DNA of 64,000 nucleotides from Acinetobacter johnsonii CIP 64.6 (lineage in GTDB: Bacteria; Pseudomonadota; Gammaproteobacteria; Pseudomonadales; Moraxellaceae). Location of the stretch: contig NZ_KB849235.1 in the NCBI RefSeq assembly GCF_000368045.1, positions 319,016 to 383,015 of the forward strand, written 5' to 3'. A program made the position numbers and the translations under genes. This document shows, piece by piece, positions 1-8,715 of this stretch. Within the stretch, counting starts at the first letter, position 1. Each line of letters begins with the position of its first letter. The notes beneath the pieces were generated by a model. The model had not been told where the DNA came from and did no database searches. It worked only from the letters and a program-made list of their open reading frames with translations.

Positions 1-479
1 GTTGAAGCCAACACTGTTTGCATTTGCGTTTCTGCAAGCTCAATACGATAGGCATCAATCACAATATCTTGTGTCGCAGCAGAAAAACCTAAAAGCACAG
101 CACCCGCAGCCATTTGGTAAAGATAGCTCTGACCAAGAGACGGATCTGAAAAAGCCATGATAGAAATGGCACAGATAATTAACAGTTGCGCGATCAATAA
201 CCAAGCACGGCGACGACCCAATAATTTGGTCAGCACTGGTACAGGTAATTCATCAACCAAAGGGGCCCAAACAAATTTGAATGAATAACCCAGAGCTGCC
301 CAACTAAAAAAAGTCACAGCGCTCTTATCGATACCTGCCTCACCTAACCATAAAGATAAGCTCGAGAAAATTAACAGGATTGGAATACCTGCTGAGAAAC
401 CCAAAAACAGCATGATCAACGCACGGCGATCTAAAAATGCAGTAAAGGCGGATTTCCATCCTGAAGATTGTGTTGTCAT
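1..479 (-). CDS. ampG: AmpG-family muropeptide permease (N-terminal part, runs off left edge)
   Basis: The first 159 residues of a major facilitator protein are present; the C-terminus lies outside the window. The translation starts MTTQSSGWKSAFTAFLDRRA and continues with several hydrophobic helices, including a GIPILLIFSSLSLWL helix and a GRRRAWLL loop after transmembrane helix 2/3. The early LGFSAGIP and WLxEAGIDKS patterns are typical of AmpG, the inner-membrane importer of anhydromuropeptides for cell-wall recycling that feeds signals to beta-lactamase regulation in some bacteria. The ATG at 479 is the only sensible start. The family call is firm; the exact substrate is inferred. Confidence 0.8.
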   Translation of the reverse strand, partial: MTTQSSGWKSAFTAFLDRRALIMLFLGFSAGIPILLIFSSLSLWLGEAGIDKSAVTFFSWAALGYSFKFVWAPLVDELPVPVLTKLLGRRRAWLLIAQLLIICAISIMAFSDPSLGQSYLYQMAAGAVLLGFSAATQDIVIDAYRIELAETQMQTVLAS

Positions 480-660
480 TACGTTTTTGTTGTCTTAAAA
501 CCAATGCTGCTATTCAAACCCTTAATACAATTTGTTTCAACCTGATTTATAAAATCAATGTTCTATTTTTGTCGACAAACACTGCGACTTTGCTTGATCT
601 TTTGCATTAAACCTGTATACCTTTAAGTTTCTAACGCAATCTTTCGTTTCGGATTTCAAA

Positions 661-3294
661 GTGACCCAAAAACACGATCAAATGAACTCTTCTTTATCTG
701 CAAGTATCCAATTAAATCCTCCAGAAACTCTAGAAAATAACCTTAGTTCAGCATTTGACCAACCCGAAATTCAAACGACTTTAGCAAAGACTCAACTTCA
801 AGCAGAGCAACTGACGCATAGCCCTGCTCTGGATAAGATTCCAGCCTCAACGCGTCGTATAAAACCACTCAATAATTTTTTAGGGCAAGACCGCGCACGT
901 GCCTCAGTTGAAGCTGGTATTTCCTTACCTTACTCAGGCTATAACATTTTTGCAGTAGGTACTGCTGGACTAGGTAAGCGAACCATGGTGAAACGCTTAC
1001 TCCAGCAACACGCCAAGAATATGCCAACACCAAACGATTGGGTTTACGTCTATAATTTTAAAAGTCCACGTCAACCGATTGCTTTAGAGCTACCTGCAGG
1101 TCAGGCAGTAAAATTTCAAACCATGTTGCATCAAACATGGCAAACCACACTAAAACAACTTGAACGTCGTTTTACTGCTGAAACCTACCACAACCGTATC
1201 GAAGCCATTCGCCAACAAACGGGTGATGTACAACAACAAGCACTAATTGAACTGACCAAAGAAGGTGAAGAACTCGACCTCAAACTGATCTCTCGTAATG
1301 ATGAGCACTGCTTTATTCCCGTCCAGTATGTAGACGATAAAGTATTGGAAATGACGCAGGCCGACATCAATGCTTTAAGCTCGAAAGAACGTTCTGAAAT
1401 TAATGCCAATATACGCCACATGGACAAAAAACTTGAACGTTTAGGCATGCATTTAGGCGACTTGGAAGAAGATGCCCGCGATAAAGTTCAAGTGTTGAAC
1501 CGCGATATTGCCAAGCAAGTTTTATTACCTAAAGTCGAACAGTTACTGACTAAATTTGCTGAGGTTGAAGGCTTAAAAGACTATTTAAAATATTATGCTG
1601 AAGACATTATTAACAATGTCGAGGTGGTGCTCGAACAAGAAGAAGATGACTTTACCCCAGGCCTGTTTAGTCGTATCCCTTCACGCTACCAAGCCAATGT
1701 GATTGTGTCGCATAAACCCAATGCTGGTGCACCGGTTATTTTTGAAGACTTCCCAACTCACTACAATTTGCTTGGCCACGTAGAGCAACTGACTCAACAT
1801 GGCACCATTACTACAGATTTTACTTTAATCCGCCCAGGGACATTGCATAAAGCCAATGGTGGTTTTTTAATGTTAGAAGCAGAACAACTGCTTGAACAGC
1901 CTTATGCATGGCAAGGTCTAAAACGCGCTTTAAAATCAGGCCAGTTAAAACTTTCTTCACTTGAGCATATGCTAACGCTGACAGGAAGTATCTCGATTGA
2001 GCCTGAAGCAATCCCGCTGAATTTGAAGGTGGTTTTACTCGCTGAGCCTGAAATTTACTATGAAATACTCGAAGTAGAACCTGAGCTTGGCAGTGTCTTT
2101 AAAATTCGTGCCGACTTTACTGATACGTTGCAGCGTAATGAAGTGAATGAACAAGCCTACATGCAGCTGATTGCAGACTATGTACAGGCTGATAAACTGC
2201 TTCCTTTTGATCGATCTGCCCTTTCTGCACTTTTGACTGACTCTAGTCGTCAAGCAGAAGATCAAAGCTCCTTATCCCTACATGCCCTCACATTGGGTGA
2301 TTTGATTCGTGAAGCGCATCATCATGCCTTCCAATCAGGTGATAAGATGGTCTCGGATCAACACATTAATATGGCATTAGATCATCGTAAATATCGCTTA
2401 GGCTATTTACGTGAGCTCTATTGGCAGGATTTATCTCGTGGTACACAGCTCATCGAAACGCGTGGACACCGCCTTGGCCAAATTAACGCGCTTTCCGTCA
2501 TTCACTATGCAGATGTTGAATTTGGCTTACCGTCACGTTTAACAGCCTCCGTGTATCAAGGCGGCGGCGATATTCTGGATATTGAGCGTAGCGTCGAACT
2601 CGGTGGCTCTCTGCATGCGAAAGGTGTGCTATTGATGTCATCGTTCTTAAAAGCACATTTTGGGCGTGAACAAACCCTACACTTTTCTGCCGCGCTTGCC
2701 TTTGAACAAAGCTATGGTCAAGTCGATGGTGACAGTGCTACGGTTGCAGAGCTGTCTGCTTTAATCTCAGCGATTAGCCAGCTCCCGATTGATCAATCTT
2801 GGGCGATTACTGGCTCAATGAACCAATTGGGTCAAGTTCAACCGATTGGTGGTGTCAATGCGAAAATTGAAGGTTTCTTCGATGCATGTAAACTCCAAGG
2901 TCTGACTGGTAAACAAGGTGTGATTATTCCGCGTCAAAATATGCAGCATTTAATGTTACGTAAAGATGTGATTGACGCGGTTTCAAATGGCCAGTTCCAC
3001 ATTCATGCTATAGATACGATTGATCAAGCGCTTGAACTACTTATGGCTCGACCAGTCGGCACTTTAGACAAAAAAGGACGCTACACCAAGAAGTCTATTT
3101 ATGCGGCGGTGATGGATCAGCTAGATTATTGGCAAGCCATTGAAGACGGTGCTGAGTTTGAAGAAGAACCGAAGAAAAAGAAAAAAAAGAAGAAGGACAA
3201 AAAAAAGGCAAAAGCTGAAAAGAAGACCGTTGCAACTGAAAGTGCAGCGGAACAAACTCCTGAAGCCATAAGCACAGCAACTACAGCGCATTAA
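661..3294 (+). CDS. Lon-like ATP-dependent protease (AAA_32/Lon_C type)
   Basis: 877-residue AAA+ protease of the LonB/C-like group that lacks the classical Lon N-domain. A Walker A motif (GTAGLGKRT) lies near residues 100-108, a long helical insertion follows at about 150-330, and the proteolytic domain fills the C-terminal third. The catalytic dyad is visible as Ser692 in DGDSAT and Lys735 in GGVNAKIEG, 43 residues apart as in Lon. It is probably a cytosolic quality-control or regulatory protease. The C-terminus carries an unusual run of about 8 Lys followed by a further KDKKKAKAEKK stretch, encoded by A-rich DNA near 3173-3230. The start is GTG at 661; an in-frame ATG at 682 is an alternative, and neither has a strong ribosome binding site. 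Confidence 0.9.
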   Translation: MTQKHDQMNSSLSASIQLNPPETLENNLSSAFDQPEIQTTLAKTQLQAEQLTHSPALDKIPASTRRIKPLNNFLGQDRARASVEAGISLPYSGYNIFAVGTAGLGKRTMVKRLLQQHAKNMPTPNDWVYVYNFKSPRQPIALELPAGQAVKFQTMLHQTWQTTLKQLERRFTAETYHNRIEAIRQQTGDVQQQALIELTKEGEELDLKLISRNDEHCFIPVQYVDDKVLEMTQADINALSSKERSEINANIRHMDKKLERLGMHLGDLEEDARDKVQVLNRDIAKQVLLPKVEQLLTKFAEVEGLKDYLKYYAEDIINNVEVVLEQEEDDFTPGLFSRIPSRYQANVIVSHKPNAGAPVIFEDFPTHYNLLGHVEQLTQHGTITTDFTLIRPGTLHKANGGFLMLEAEQLLEQPYAWQGLKRALKSGQLKLSSLEHMLTLTGSISIEPEAIPLNLKVVLLAEPEIYYEILEVEPELGSVFKIRADFTDTLQRNEVNEQAYMQLIADYVQADKLLPFDRSALSALLTDSSRQAEDQSSLSLHALTLGDLIREAHHHAFQSGDKMVSDQHINMALDHRKYRLGYLRELYWQDLSRGTQLIETRGHRLGQINALSVIHYADVEFGLPSRLTASVYQGGGDILDIERSVELGGSLHAKGVLLMSSFLKAHFGREQTLHFSAALAFEQSYGQVDGDSATVAELSALISAISQLPIDQSWAITGSMNQLGQVQPIGGVNAKIEGFFDACKLQGLTGKQGVIIPRQNMQHLMLRKDVIDAVSNGQFHIHAIDTIDQALELLMARPVGTLDKKGRYTKKSIYAAVMDQLDYWQAIEDGAEFEEEPKKKKKKKKDKKKAKAEKKTVATESAAEQTPEAISTATTAH

Positions 3295-3309
3295 CCCTTT
3301 CCCTCAAAC

Positions 3310-3340
3310 AAAAAAAGCGCCTCAATGGCGCTTTTTTTTA
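3310..3340. terminator. Bidirectional intrinsic terminator
   Basis: The hairpin GCGCC-TCAAT-GGCGC is flanked by an A-run on the left and a T-run on the right. It lies between the convergent Lon-like and glutaredoxin genes and can serve both. Confidence 0.85.
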
Positions 3341-3350
3341 CAACTGAAGA

Positions 3351-3692
3351 TTAAGCTTCAGGTGCTGGACTATGCTGTTCAACTAAAGGTTGTAATTCAC
3401 CTTTTTGGAACATGTCTAGAATAATGTCACTACCACCAATCAACTCACCGTTGATCCATAACTGTGGGAATGTAGGCCAGTTTGCAATTTGTGGTAACAA
3501 AGCACGAATATCTGGATTTTCAAGAATATTCACATAAGCAAACGGACGACCAATTTGACTAAGCGCTTCTACAGCACGTGCAGAGAAACCACATTGTGGA
3601 AACTGTGGGGTGCCTTTCATATAAAGAAGTACAGCGTGTTTTGCAATTTGGTCACGAATTAACGCTTCGGTATCGCGTGCTTGTTCAGTCAT
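3351..3692 (-). CDS. grxD: Monothiol glutaredoxin, Grx4 type
   Basis: 113-residue monothiol glutaredoxin. The active-site motif CGFS is present in QCGFSARAVEAL, preceded by the family-typical KGTPQFPQ, and the glutathione-binding TFPQLWINGELIGGSDI segment follows. Proteins of this family bind a [2Fe-2S] cluster with glutathione and work in iron-sulfur cluster trafficking in the cytosol. Length and motif order match the family. It is transcribed alone and converges on the Lon-like gene. Confidence 0.95.
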   Translation of the reverse strand: MTEQARDTEALIRDQIAKHAVLLYMKGTPQFPQCGFSARAVEALSQIGRPFAYVNILENPDIRALLPQIANWPTFPQLWINGELIGGSDIILDMFQKGELQPLVEQHSPAPEA

Positions 3693-3854
3693 TGATCAAT
3701 CCTCAACTAATCTAACCCGCATTATACCCAAAACGTAGAAAAACAGTATGCCTAAAGCAATATTTCGACTTTTATTTAGATTTAGGCTTTAAAACTACAA
3801 GCATAATTGCTTAATATTGGATTTCACTTACCCTCTAACAGATAAGAGTTAGTC

Positions 3855-5066
3855 ATGAATAACATTACCCTTGCTCCTGTACAAACTGATCAACCCTCTC
3901 ATTTGATGCCAGTATTTGGCCGTCAGCCGATCAGCTTTGTCCGAGGTCGAGGCTCTTATCTGTACACTGAAGATGGTACTGAATACTTTGATGCGCTAAC
4001 GGGCATTGCAGTCTGTGGTTTAGGCCATGCTCATCCTGTCATTGCGGAAGCGATTGCAGAACAAGCTGCAACGCTCATTCATACTAGCAACTTGTTTGAA
4101 GTGCCTTGGCAAACGGCTGCAGCACAAAAACTTGCTGAAGTTGCTGGCATGGAAGAAGTGTTCTTTTCAAACAGTGGTGCAGAATCCAATGAGGGTGCAA
4201 TCAAAATTGCCCGTAAATTTGGCTACATGCAAGGCATTGCCAATCCAAAAATCATTGTTGCAGAACACTCTTTCCATGGTCGTACCATGGCAACGTTATC
4301 AGCAACAGGCAACAAAAAAGTCCAAGAAGGCTTTGGTCCATTGGTTGAAGGTTTTATTCGTGTCCCATTCGGCGACATTGAAGCCATTGAAGAAGCTGCA
4401 ATTCAACATCCAGACATCGTCGCAATCTTTGTCGAACCAATTCAGGGCGAAGGTGGGGTCAACACTGCTCCGCAAGGCTTTAGCTATCTGGAAGAGATTC
4501 GTCAAATCTGTAATCAACACAACTGGCTGATGATGTTGGACGAAGTTCAAACAGGTAATGGTCGTACGGGCGAATACTTTGCTTACCAACACACCAACAT
4601 CATTCCTGATGTACTCACCACAGCCAAAGGTTTAGGCAATGGCTTCCCCATTGGTGCGGTGATGACTCAAGGCCGTGGTGTAGGCGTATTGACCGCGGGT
4701 AACCACGGTTCTACGTACAGTGGTTCAGCATTGGGTTCGCGTGTGGTGTATACCATCATCGACATTATGCAAAAAGAAAACATCGTTCAAAATGCGGCTG
4801 AACAAGGTGCGTACATCGTAGAACAACTGCGTAACCAACTTGCCGATCAAAATGTGATTGTCCGTGGCTTTGGTTTGATGATTGGTGTGGAGCTACCAAA
4901 AGCATGTGGTGACTTGGTCAACATTGCTCGTGATGAATACCACACCATCATTAACGTTACTGCGGGTTCTGTGGTGCGTTTACTGCCGACCTTGAATATT
5001 ACCAAAGATCAGGCGGATCAACTGATTGAACGTCTAGTGAAAATGATTAAAGCGTACTTAGCTTAA
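3855..5066 (+). CDS. argD: Class III aminotransferase, acetylornithine aminotransferase (ArgD/AstC-like)
   Basis: 403-residue PLP enzyme of fold type I, class III. The SNSGAESNEGAIKIARK segment binds the cofactor phosphate, LDEVQTGNGRTG carries the Asp that contacts the pyridine nitrogen, and Lys258 in TTAKGLGNGFPIGA is the Schiff-base lysine. This matches acetylornithine aminotransferase in arginine synthesis (N-acetylglutamate semialdehyde to N-acetylornithine). Related enzymes act on succinylornithine in arginine breakdown, and the sequence alone does not fully separate them. There are no arginine genes alongside. It is monocistronic, with a strong terminator directly after it. Confidence 0.88.
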   Translation: MNNITLAPVQTDQPSHLMPVFGRQPISFVRGRGSYLYTEDGTEYFDALTGIAVCGLGHAHPVIAEAIAEQAATLIHTSNLFEVPWQTAAAQKLAEVAGMEEVFFSNSGAESNEGAIKIARKFGYMQGIANPKIIVAEHSFHGRTMATLSATGNKKVQEGFGPLVEGFIRVPFGDIEAIEEAAIQHPDIVAIFVEPIQGEGGVNTAPQGFSYLEEIRQICNQHNWLMMLDEVQTGNGRTGEYFAYQHTNIIPDVLTTAKGLGNGFPIGAVMTQGRGVGVLTAGNHGSTYSGSALGSRVVYTIIDIMQKENIVQNAAEQGAYIVEQLRNQLADQNVIVRGFGLMIGVELPKACGDLVNIARDEYHTIINVTAGSVVRLLPTLNITKDQADQLIERLVKMIKAYLA

Positions 5067-5070
5067 GACA

Positions 5071-5122
5071 AAAAAGTCTGGTTCTAAAATTGCTTTTTGC
5101 ATATTTCGGAACCAGACTTTTT
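5071..5122. terminator. Long bidirectional terminator hairpin
   Basis: A 14-bp perfect stem (AAAAAGTCTGGTTC with its complement GAACCAGACTTTTT) encloses a 24-base loop, with A and T tracts at the ends. It lies between the convergent argD and sohB genes. Confidence 0.85.
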
Positions 5123-5145
5123 GAAATAAATCGGCCAACTAAATA

Positions 5146-6108
5146 TTAAAGTTTTGGATCACGCATTTGCACCAAACTTGCATTGGTTTTAGTTAAGGTT
5201 TCTATCACTTTATTCATGACTGCTGGTACCAAGGCATCTGCCATTTGCGCAGCTTGTAAGCCTAACTTCTCACCTAAAGTCGGTTTCTTACGCGTTGAGA
5301 TGACATAAACATCATGATCGGTCAGCAAATTAAGCAAATAAGCATCTGAAGTTTGTAACTGATCGACCAAATTCAAATCTAAAGCATCTTGTCCATACCA
5401 GTGCTCACCTGTCGCCACTTTCTCAACATTGAGCTGTGGACGATATTTTTCAACAAAGTGTTTAAACAGCACATGCGTCTGTTGTAACTCTTCTTCAAAC
5501 TTCGCCTTACCTTCTGCTGTATTTTCACCAAACATCGTCACTGTACGTTTATATTGGCCTGCTGTGTACAACTCAAAATCGATATTGTGTTCTTTTAGCA
5601 GACGATTAAAGTTAGGAACTTGCGCGACCACACCAATTGAACCGACAACCGCAAAAGGTGCAGCAATAATCTGATTGGCGATACATGCCATCATATAACC
5701 GCCACTCGCTGCAACTTTATCGACGCAGATAGTGAGATTGAAACCTGCATCACGTAAACGTACCAATTGTGCAGCAGCCAAACCATAACTATGCACCATA
5801 CCGCCTGGGCTTTCTAAACGCACCACAACGCGATCACGCCCTGCTTTGGCTGTCGCTAAAATCAAGGTGATTTCTTCACGTAAGCTTTCTACCGCTGTTG
5901 CCGCAGTATCACCTTTAAAATCTAGAATATAAACTTTTTGATTGGCCTTTTTACGATGACGTGACTCTTTCGCTAACTGCTGAGTCAGTTGCAGTAACTC
6001 TAGTTTAGAGGCTGTTGTTTGCGCTATTTTTTTACGTTGTTCATTAATACGCGCATTTAAATGTGTAATTCGAATTTCAGCGGGAAGTTTCGGTAAATGA
6101 AATAACAT
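5146..6108 (-). CDS. sohB: S49 family serine peptidase, SohB-like
   Basis: 320-residue member of the SppA/SohB family of Ser-Lys peptidases. The nucleophile is Ser135 in KVAASGGYMMA and the general base is Lys187 in AGQYKRTV; LESPGGMVH and VVGSIGVVAQ are the other conserved blocks. Family members degrade signal peptides or misfolded envelope proteins at the inner membrane. The N-terminus is charged and helical (about residues 20-60) and lacks the clear transmembrane helix of E. coli SohB, so either membrane anchoring is lost or the protein associates in another way. Monocistronic. Confidence 0.88.
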   Translation of the reverse strand: MLFHLPKLPAEIRITHLNARINEQRKKIAQTTASKLELLQLTQQLAKESRHRKKANQKVYILDFKGDTAATAVESLREEITLILATAKAGRDRVVVRLESPGGMVHSYGLAAAQLVRLRDAGFNLTICVDKVAASGGYMMACIANQIIAAPFAVVGSIGVVAQVPNFNRLLKEHNIDFELYTAGQYKRTVTMFGENTAEGKAKFEEELQQTHVLFKHFVEKYRPQLNVEKVATGEHWYGQDALDLNLVDQLQTSDAYLLNLLTDHDVYVISTRKKPTLGEKLGLQAAQMADALVPAVMNKVIETLTKTNASLVQMRDPKL

Positions 6109-6345
6109 AGAAATTATATTCTCTAAAATAATACGTCGGTATATGACCTAGATTAGGTCAATGGCATTTTTTTTCAATAGCCATTTTTTGTTTTATTCTG
6201 TAATGCGTTATCTTTCACATTTAATCATTTATAAGATGAGTCAATATCTCAGACAGCACATCTTCGCATCTATTGTCCAATATGACTCTAATACACAATG
6301 TCCATTATCATGGCTATTTAATCACCAAACCAAATGCTCGCTCAT

Positions 6346-6377
6346 AAAAAAACAGAGCACTTAGGCTCTGTTTTTTC
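6346..6377. terminator. Intrinsic terminator after pstB
   Basis: The stem CAGAGC/GCTCTG with a short loop is bordered by an A-run and a T-run. It sits 20 bases past the pstB stop and closes the pst operon. The rest of the sohB-pstB gap shows no convincing gene. Confidence 0.8.
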
Positions 6378-6398
6378 AAATATTTCAAGTTGTGCGTA

Positions 6399-7313
6399 TT
6401 AACCGAAACGACCTGTAATATAGGCTTCAGTTAACTGATGATCTGGCTGAGTGAAGACTTTCTCGGTTGAGTTCACTTCAATCAAGTCACCTAAATGGAA
6501 GTAAGCGGTACGGTCTGATACACGTGCAGCCTGCTGCATTGAGTGCGTCACAATCGCAATCGTATACTGCGTTGAAAGCTCAGAAATAAGCTCTTCCACT
6601 TTCGCTGTTGCAATCGGGTCAAGCGCTGAACATGGCTCATCCATCAGAATCACTTCTGGACTTACCGCAATGGTACGTGCAATACATAAACGCTGCTGCT
6701 GACCACCCGACAAGCCCGTGCCCGGTTGATTTAAACGGTCTTTGACTTCATCCCAAAGACCCGCTTTACGTAAGCTGTTTTCTACAATTTCTTCTAAGTC
6801 ATACTTATCACGTGCTAAACCATGCAGTTTAGGGCCATAAGCCACGTTATCAAAAATTGACTTTGGGAATGGGTTTGGTTTCTGGAATACCATACCTACT
6901 TGAGCGCGAAGCAACACCACATCGAGGTTTGGGTCATAAATATCTTGATTATCCAACATCACTTTACCCGTCACACGACAGCTATCAATGGTGTCGTTCA
7001 TACGGTTCAAAGTACGTAAGAAGGTCGATTTACCGCAGCCCGATGGCCCAATAAATGCAATCACTTCATTTTCGTAGATATTCAGATCAATCCCTTTAAT
7101 CGCTTCAGCTTCGCCATAGTAAACATGTACATCTGAAGTGCTGAGTTTGACTTGTCCTTGTGCCTGATCTTTCTTAGCAGAAGTCTGTGTATCAAACTGC
7201 GACACAAAAGAAGTACCCTGCTGACCTGAGGTCGTATTCGGGTTTGTAAATTGAGTGTGTTCTTGATTCACTGTTTGATCCTGATCTAAGGAATTTTTAA
7301 CAACGGTATTCAT
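6399..7313 (-). CDS. pstB: Phosphate ABC transporter ATP-binding protein
   Basis: 304-residue ABC ATPase powering the PstSCAB high-affinity phosphate importer. The Walker A GPSGCGKST is at about residues 89-97, the signature LSGGQQQRL at 201-209, Walker B VILMDEP at 221-227 and the switch His near 257 in IVTHSMQQA. The first 55 residues are an extra polar, Gln/Thr-rich extension not needed for the ATPase fold and absent from the shorter E. coli protein. It is the last gene of pstS-pstC-pstA-pstB. The usual phoU partner does not follow; a terminator does. Confidence 0.97.
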   Translation of the reverse strand: MNTVVKNSLDQDQTVNQEHTQFTNPNTTSGQQGTSFVSQFDTQTSAKKDQAQGQVKLSTSDVHVYYGEAEAIKGIDLNIYENEVIAFIGPSGCGKSTFLRTLNRMNDTIDSCRVTGKVMLDNQDIYDPNLDVVLLRAQVGMVFQKPNPFPKSIFDNVAYGPKLHGLARDKYDLEEIVENSLRKAGLWDEVKDRLNQPGTGLSGGQQQRLCIARTIAVSPEVILMDEPCSALDPIATAKVEELISELSTQYTIAIVTHSMQQAARVSDRTAYFHLGDLIEVNSTEKVFTQPDHQLTEAYITGRFG

Positions 7314-7326
7314 ATTTTGCCCTCAC

Positions 7327-8715
7327 TTACCAACGGACTTCAAATTTCTTACGTAACCAAATTGCAATACTGTTCAGTCCAATCATCATTGCAAGCAGAA
7401 CAATAATCGCAGCCGCTGTACGTCCTTCGAAGAAGTTACGCAGCTCATTACCTTGCCACAAGAAAATCTGTACAGGTAAAGCACTCGATTGATCAAATGG
7501 AGTTGTAGGTACACTTGCAACAAATGCACTCATACCAATTAATAACAGCGGTGCAGTCTCACCTAATGCTTGTGCTACACCAATAATTGCACCCGTTAGA
7601 ATCCCCGGTAGTGCAAGTGGTAAAACGTGATGGAATACGGTTTGTACACGTGAAGCACCTAGCCCTAAAGCGGCCTGACGAATTGATGGTGGTACAGCTT
7701 TCAACGATGCACGTGTCGTAATAATCACCGTTGGTAAAGTCATTAAGCTAAGCACTAAACCACCGACCAATGGCGCAGAAAGCGGTAAATGCATCCAGCC
7801 AATAAAGATCGCAGCACCGAGCAAACCAAAAACAATCGATGGTACAGCCGCAAGGTTGTTAATGTTGACTTCAATGACGTCAGTGATCCAGTTTTTAGGT
7901 GCAAATTCTTCAAGATAAATTGCAGATGCCACACCAATTGGAATCGAAATAATGATCACAATCAGCATCATGAACAGCGACCCCATGAATGCCCCTGCTA
8001 AACCTGAAGTTGCAGGAGAACTACGAGAGTCTGGACTGACAAAGATGTTGGTATTGAAAGTATTTTCCATTACCCCTGAAGCTTTCATTTCATCGGCAAG
8101 TTGACGAACTTCTGGGCTCAACTGTTGCTGTTCATCAGGCAAACTACGGTCAATATTTCCTGCGAGCCACACATCAACGTTTGCATCGGCAAGCACTTTA
8201 ATGTCTTCTTTTTTACCGACCAATGATGGATCTTTCATCACCATATCACGTAAGCGATACGCTTCCGAACTGGTGTACAAAGAAGCCAAATCATCTCGTT
8301 TAGAAGCAAGTGCTGGGTCTTTTGCAATCATGGCATTCACGATTAAAGCATCCCAATCCACCATGCCCATTTCAGTTTGCCAAGCAATAAAACGCTCCTC
8401 AAACTGCGCTGGAGATTCGCCTGCACGCTGTACAGGTTTTGCACCTGTCGTAATAATGGCAGGGTCAAAGTACACGGGTAAACTCATGCTACTTTGCCAA
8501 AAAGCAGGTAAACCTTTCGATAAAATACTGCCAAAAAGTAACGCGACAAAGAATAAACCTGCAATCACTGCCGAGAAACCAAAGAAACGAAAGGTTTTTT
8601 CTTTACGGTGACGTTTTGCCAATGAATTACTGATCGTTTGCTTACGCTTTTCTCGTAATTCTGCCGCATGTTGTGGATCAAATACTTGATCTGCTGTGCT
8701 ATTAGAAGTCGTCAT
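7327..8715 (-). CDS. pstA: Phosphate ABC transporter permease PstA
   Basis: 462-residue inner-membrane permease. The C-terminal half holds the conserved permease core, with an EAA-type loop (ASLKAVPPSIRQAALGLGAS) and several transmembrane helices. It is much longer than E. coli PstA (about 296 residues) because a soluble segment of roughly 170 residues follows the first transmembrane helix, rich in Asp, Glu and Ala and probably periplasmic. The start codon overlaps the pstC stop by one base (TAATG), so translation is likely coupled, and 13 bases separate it from pstB. Confidence 0.95.
   Translation of the reverse strand: MTTSNSTADQVFDPQHAAELREKRKQTISNSLAKRHRKEKTFRFFGFSAVIAGLFFVALLFGSILSKGLPAFWQSSMSLPVYFDPAIITTGAKPVQRAGESPAQFEERFIAWQTEMGMVDWDALIVNAMIAKDPALASKRDDLASLYTSSEAYRLRDMVMKDPSLVGKKEDIKVLADANVDVWLAGNIDRSLPDEQQQLSPEVRQLADEMKASGVMENTFNTNIFVSPDSRSSPATSGLAGAFMGSLFMMLIVIIISIPIGVASAIYLEEFAPKNWITDVIEVNINNLAAVPSIVFGLLGAAIFIGWMHLPLSAPLVGGLVLSLMTLPTVIITTRASLKAVPPSIRQAALGLGASRVQTVFHHVLPLALPGILTGAIIGVAQALGETAPLLLIGMSAFVASVPTTPFDQSSALPVQIFLWQGNELRNFFEGRTAAAIIVLLAMMIGLNSIAIWLRKKFEVRW

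Noticed and set aside
6161..6364. 67-codon open frame between sohB and pstB
   Set aside because: No ribosome binding site, unlikely composition, and its end runs into the pstB terminator.
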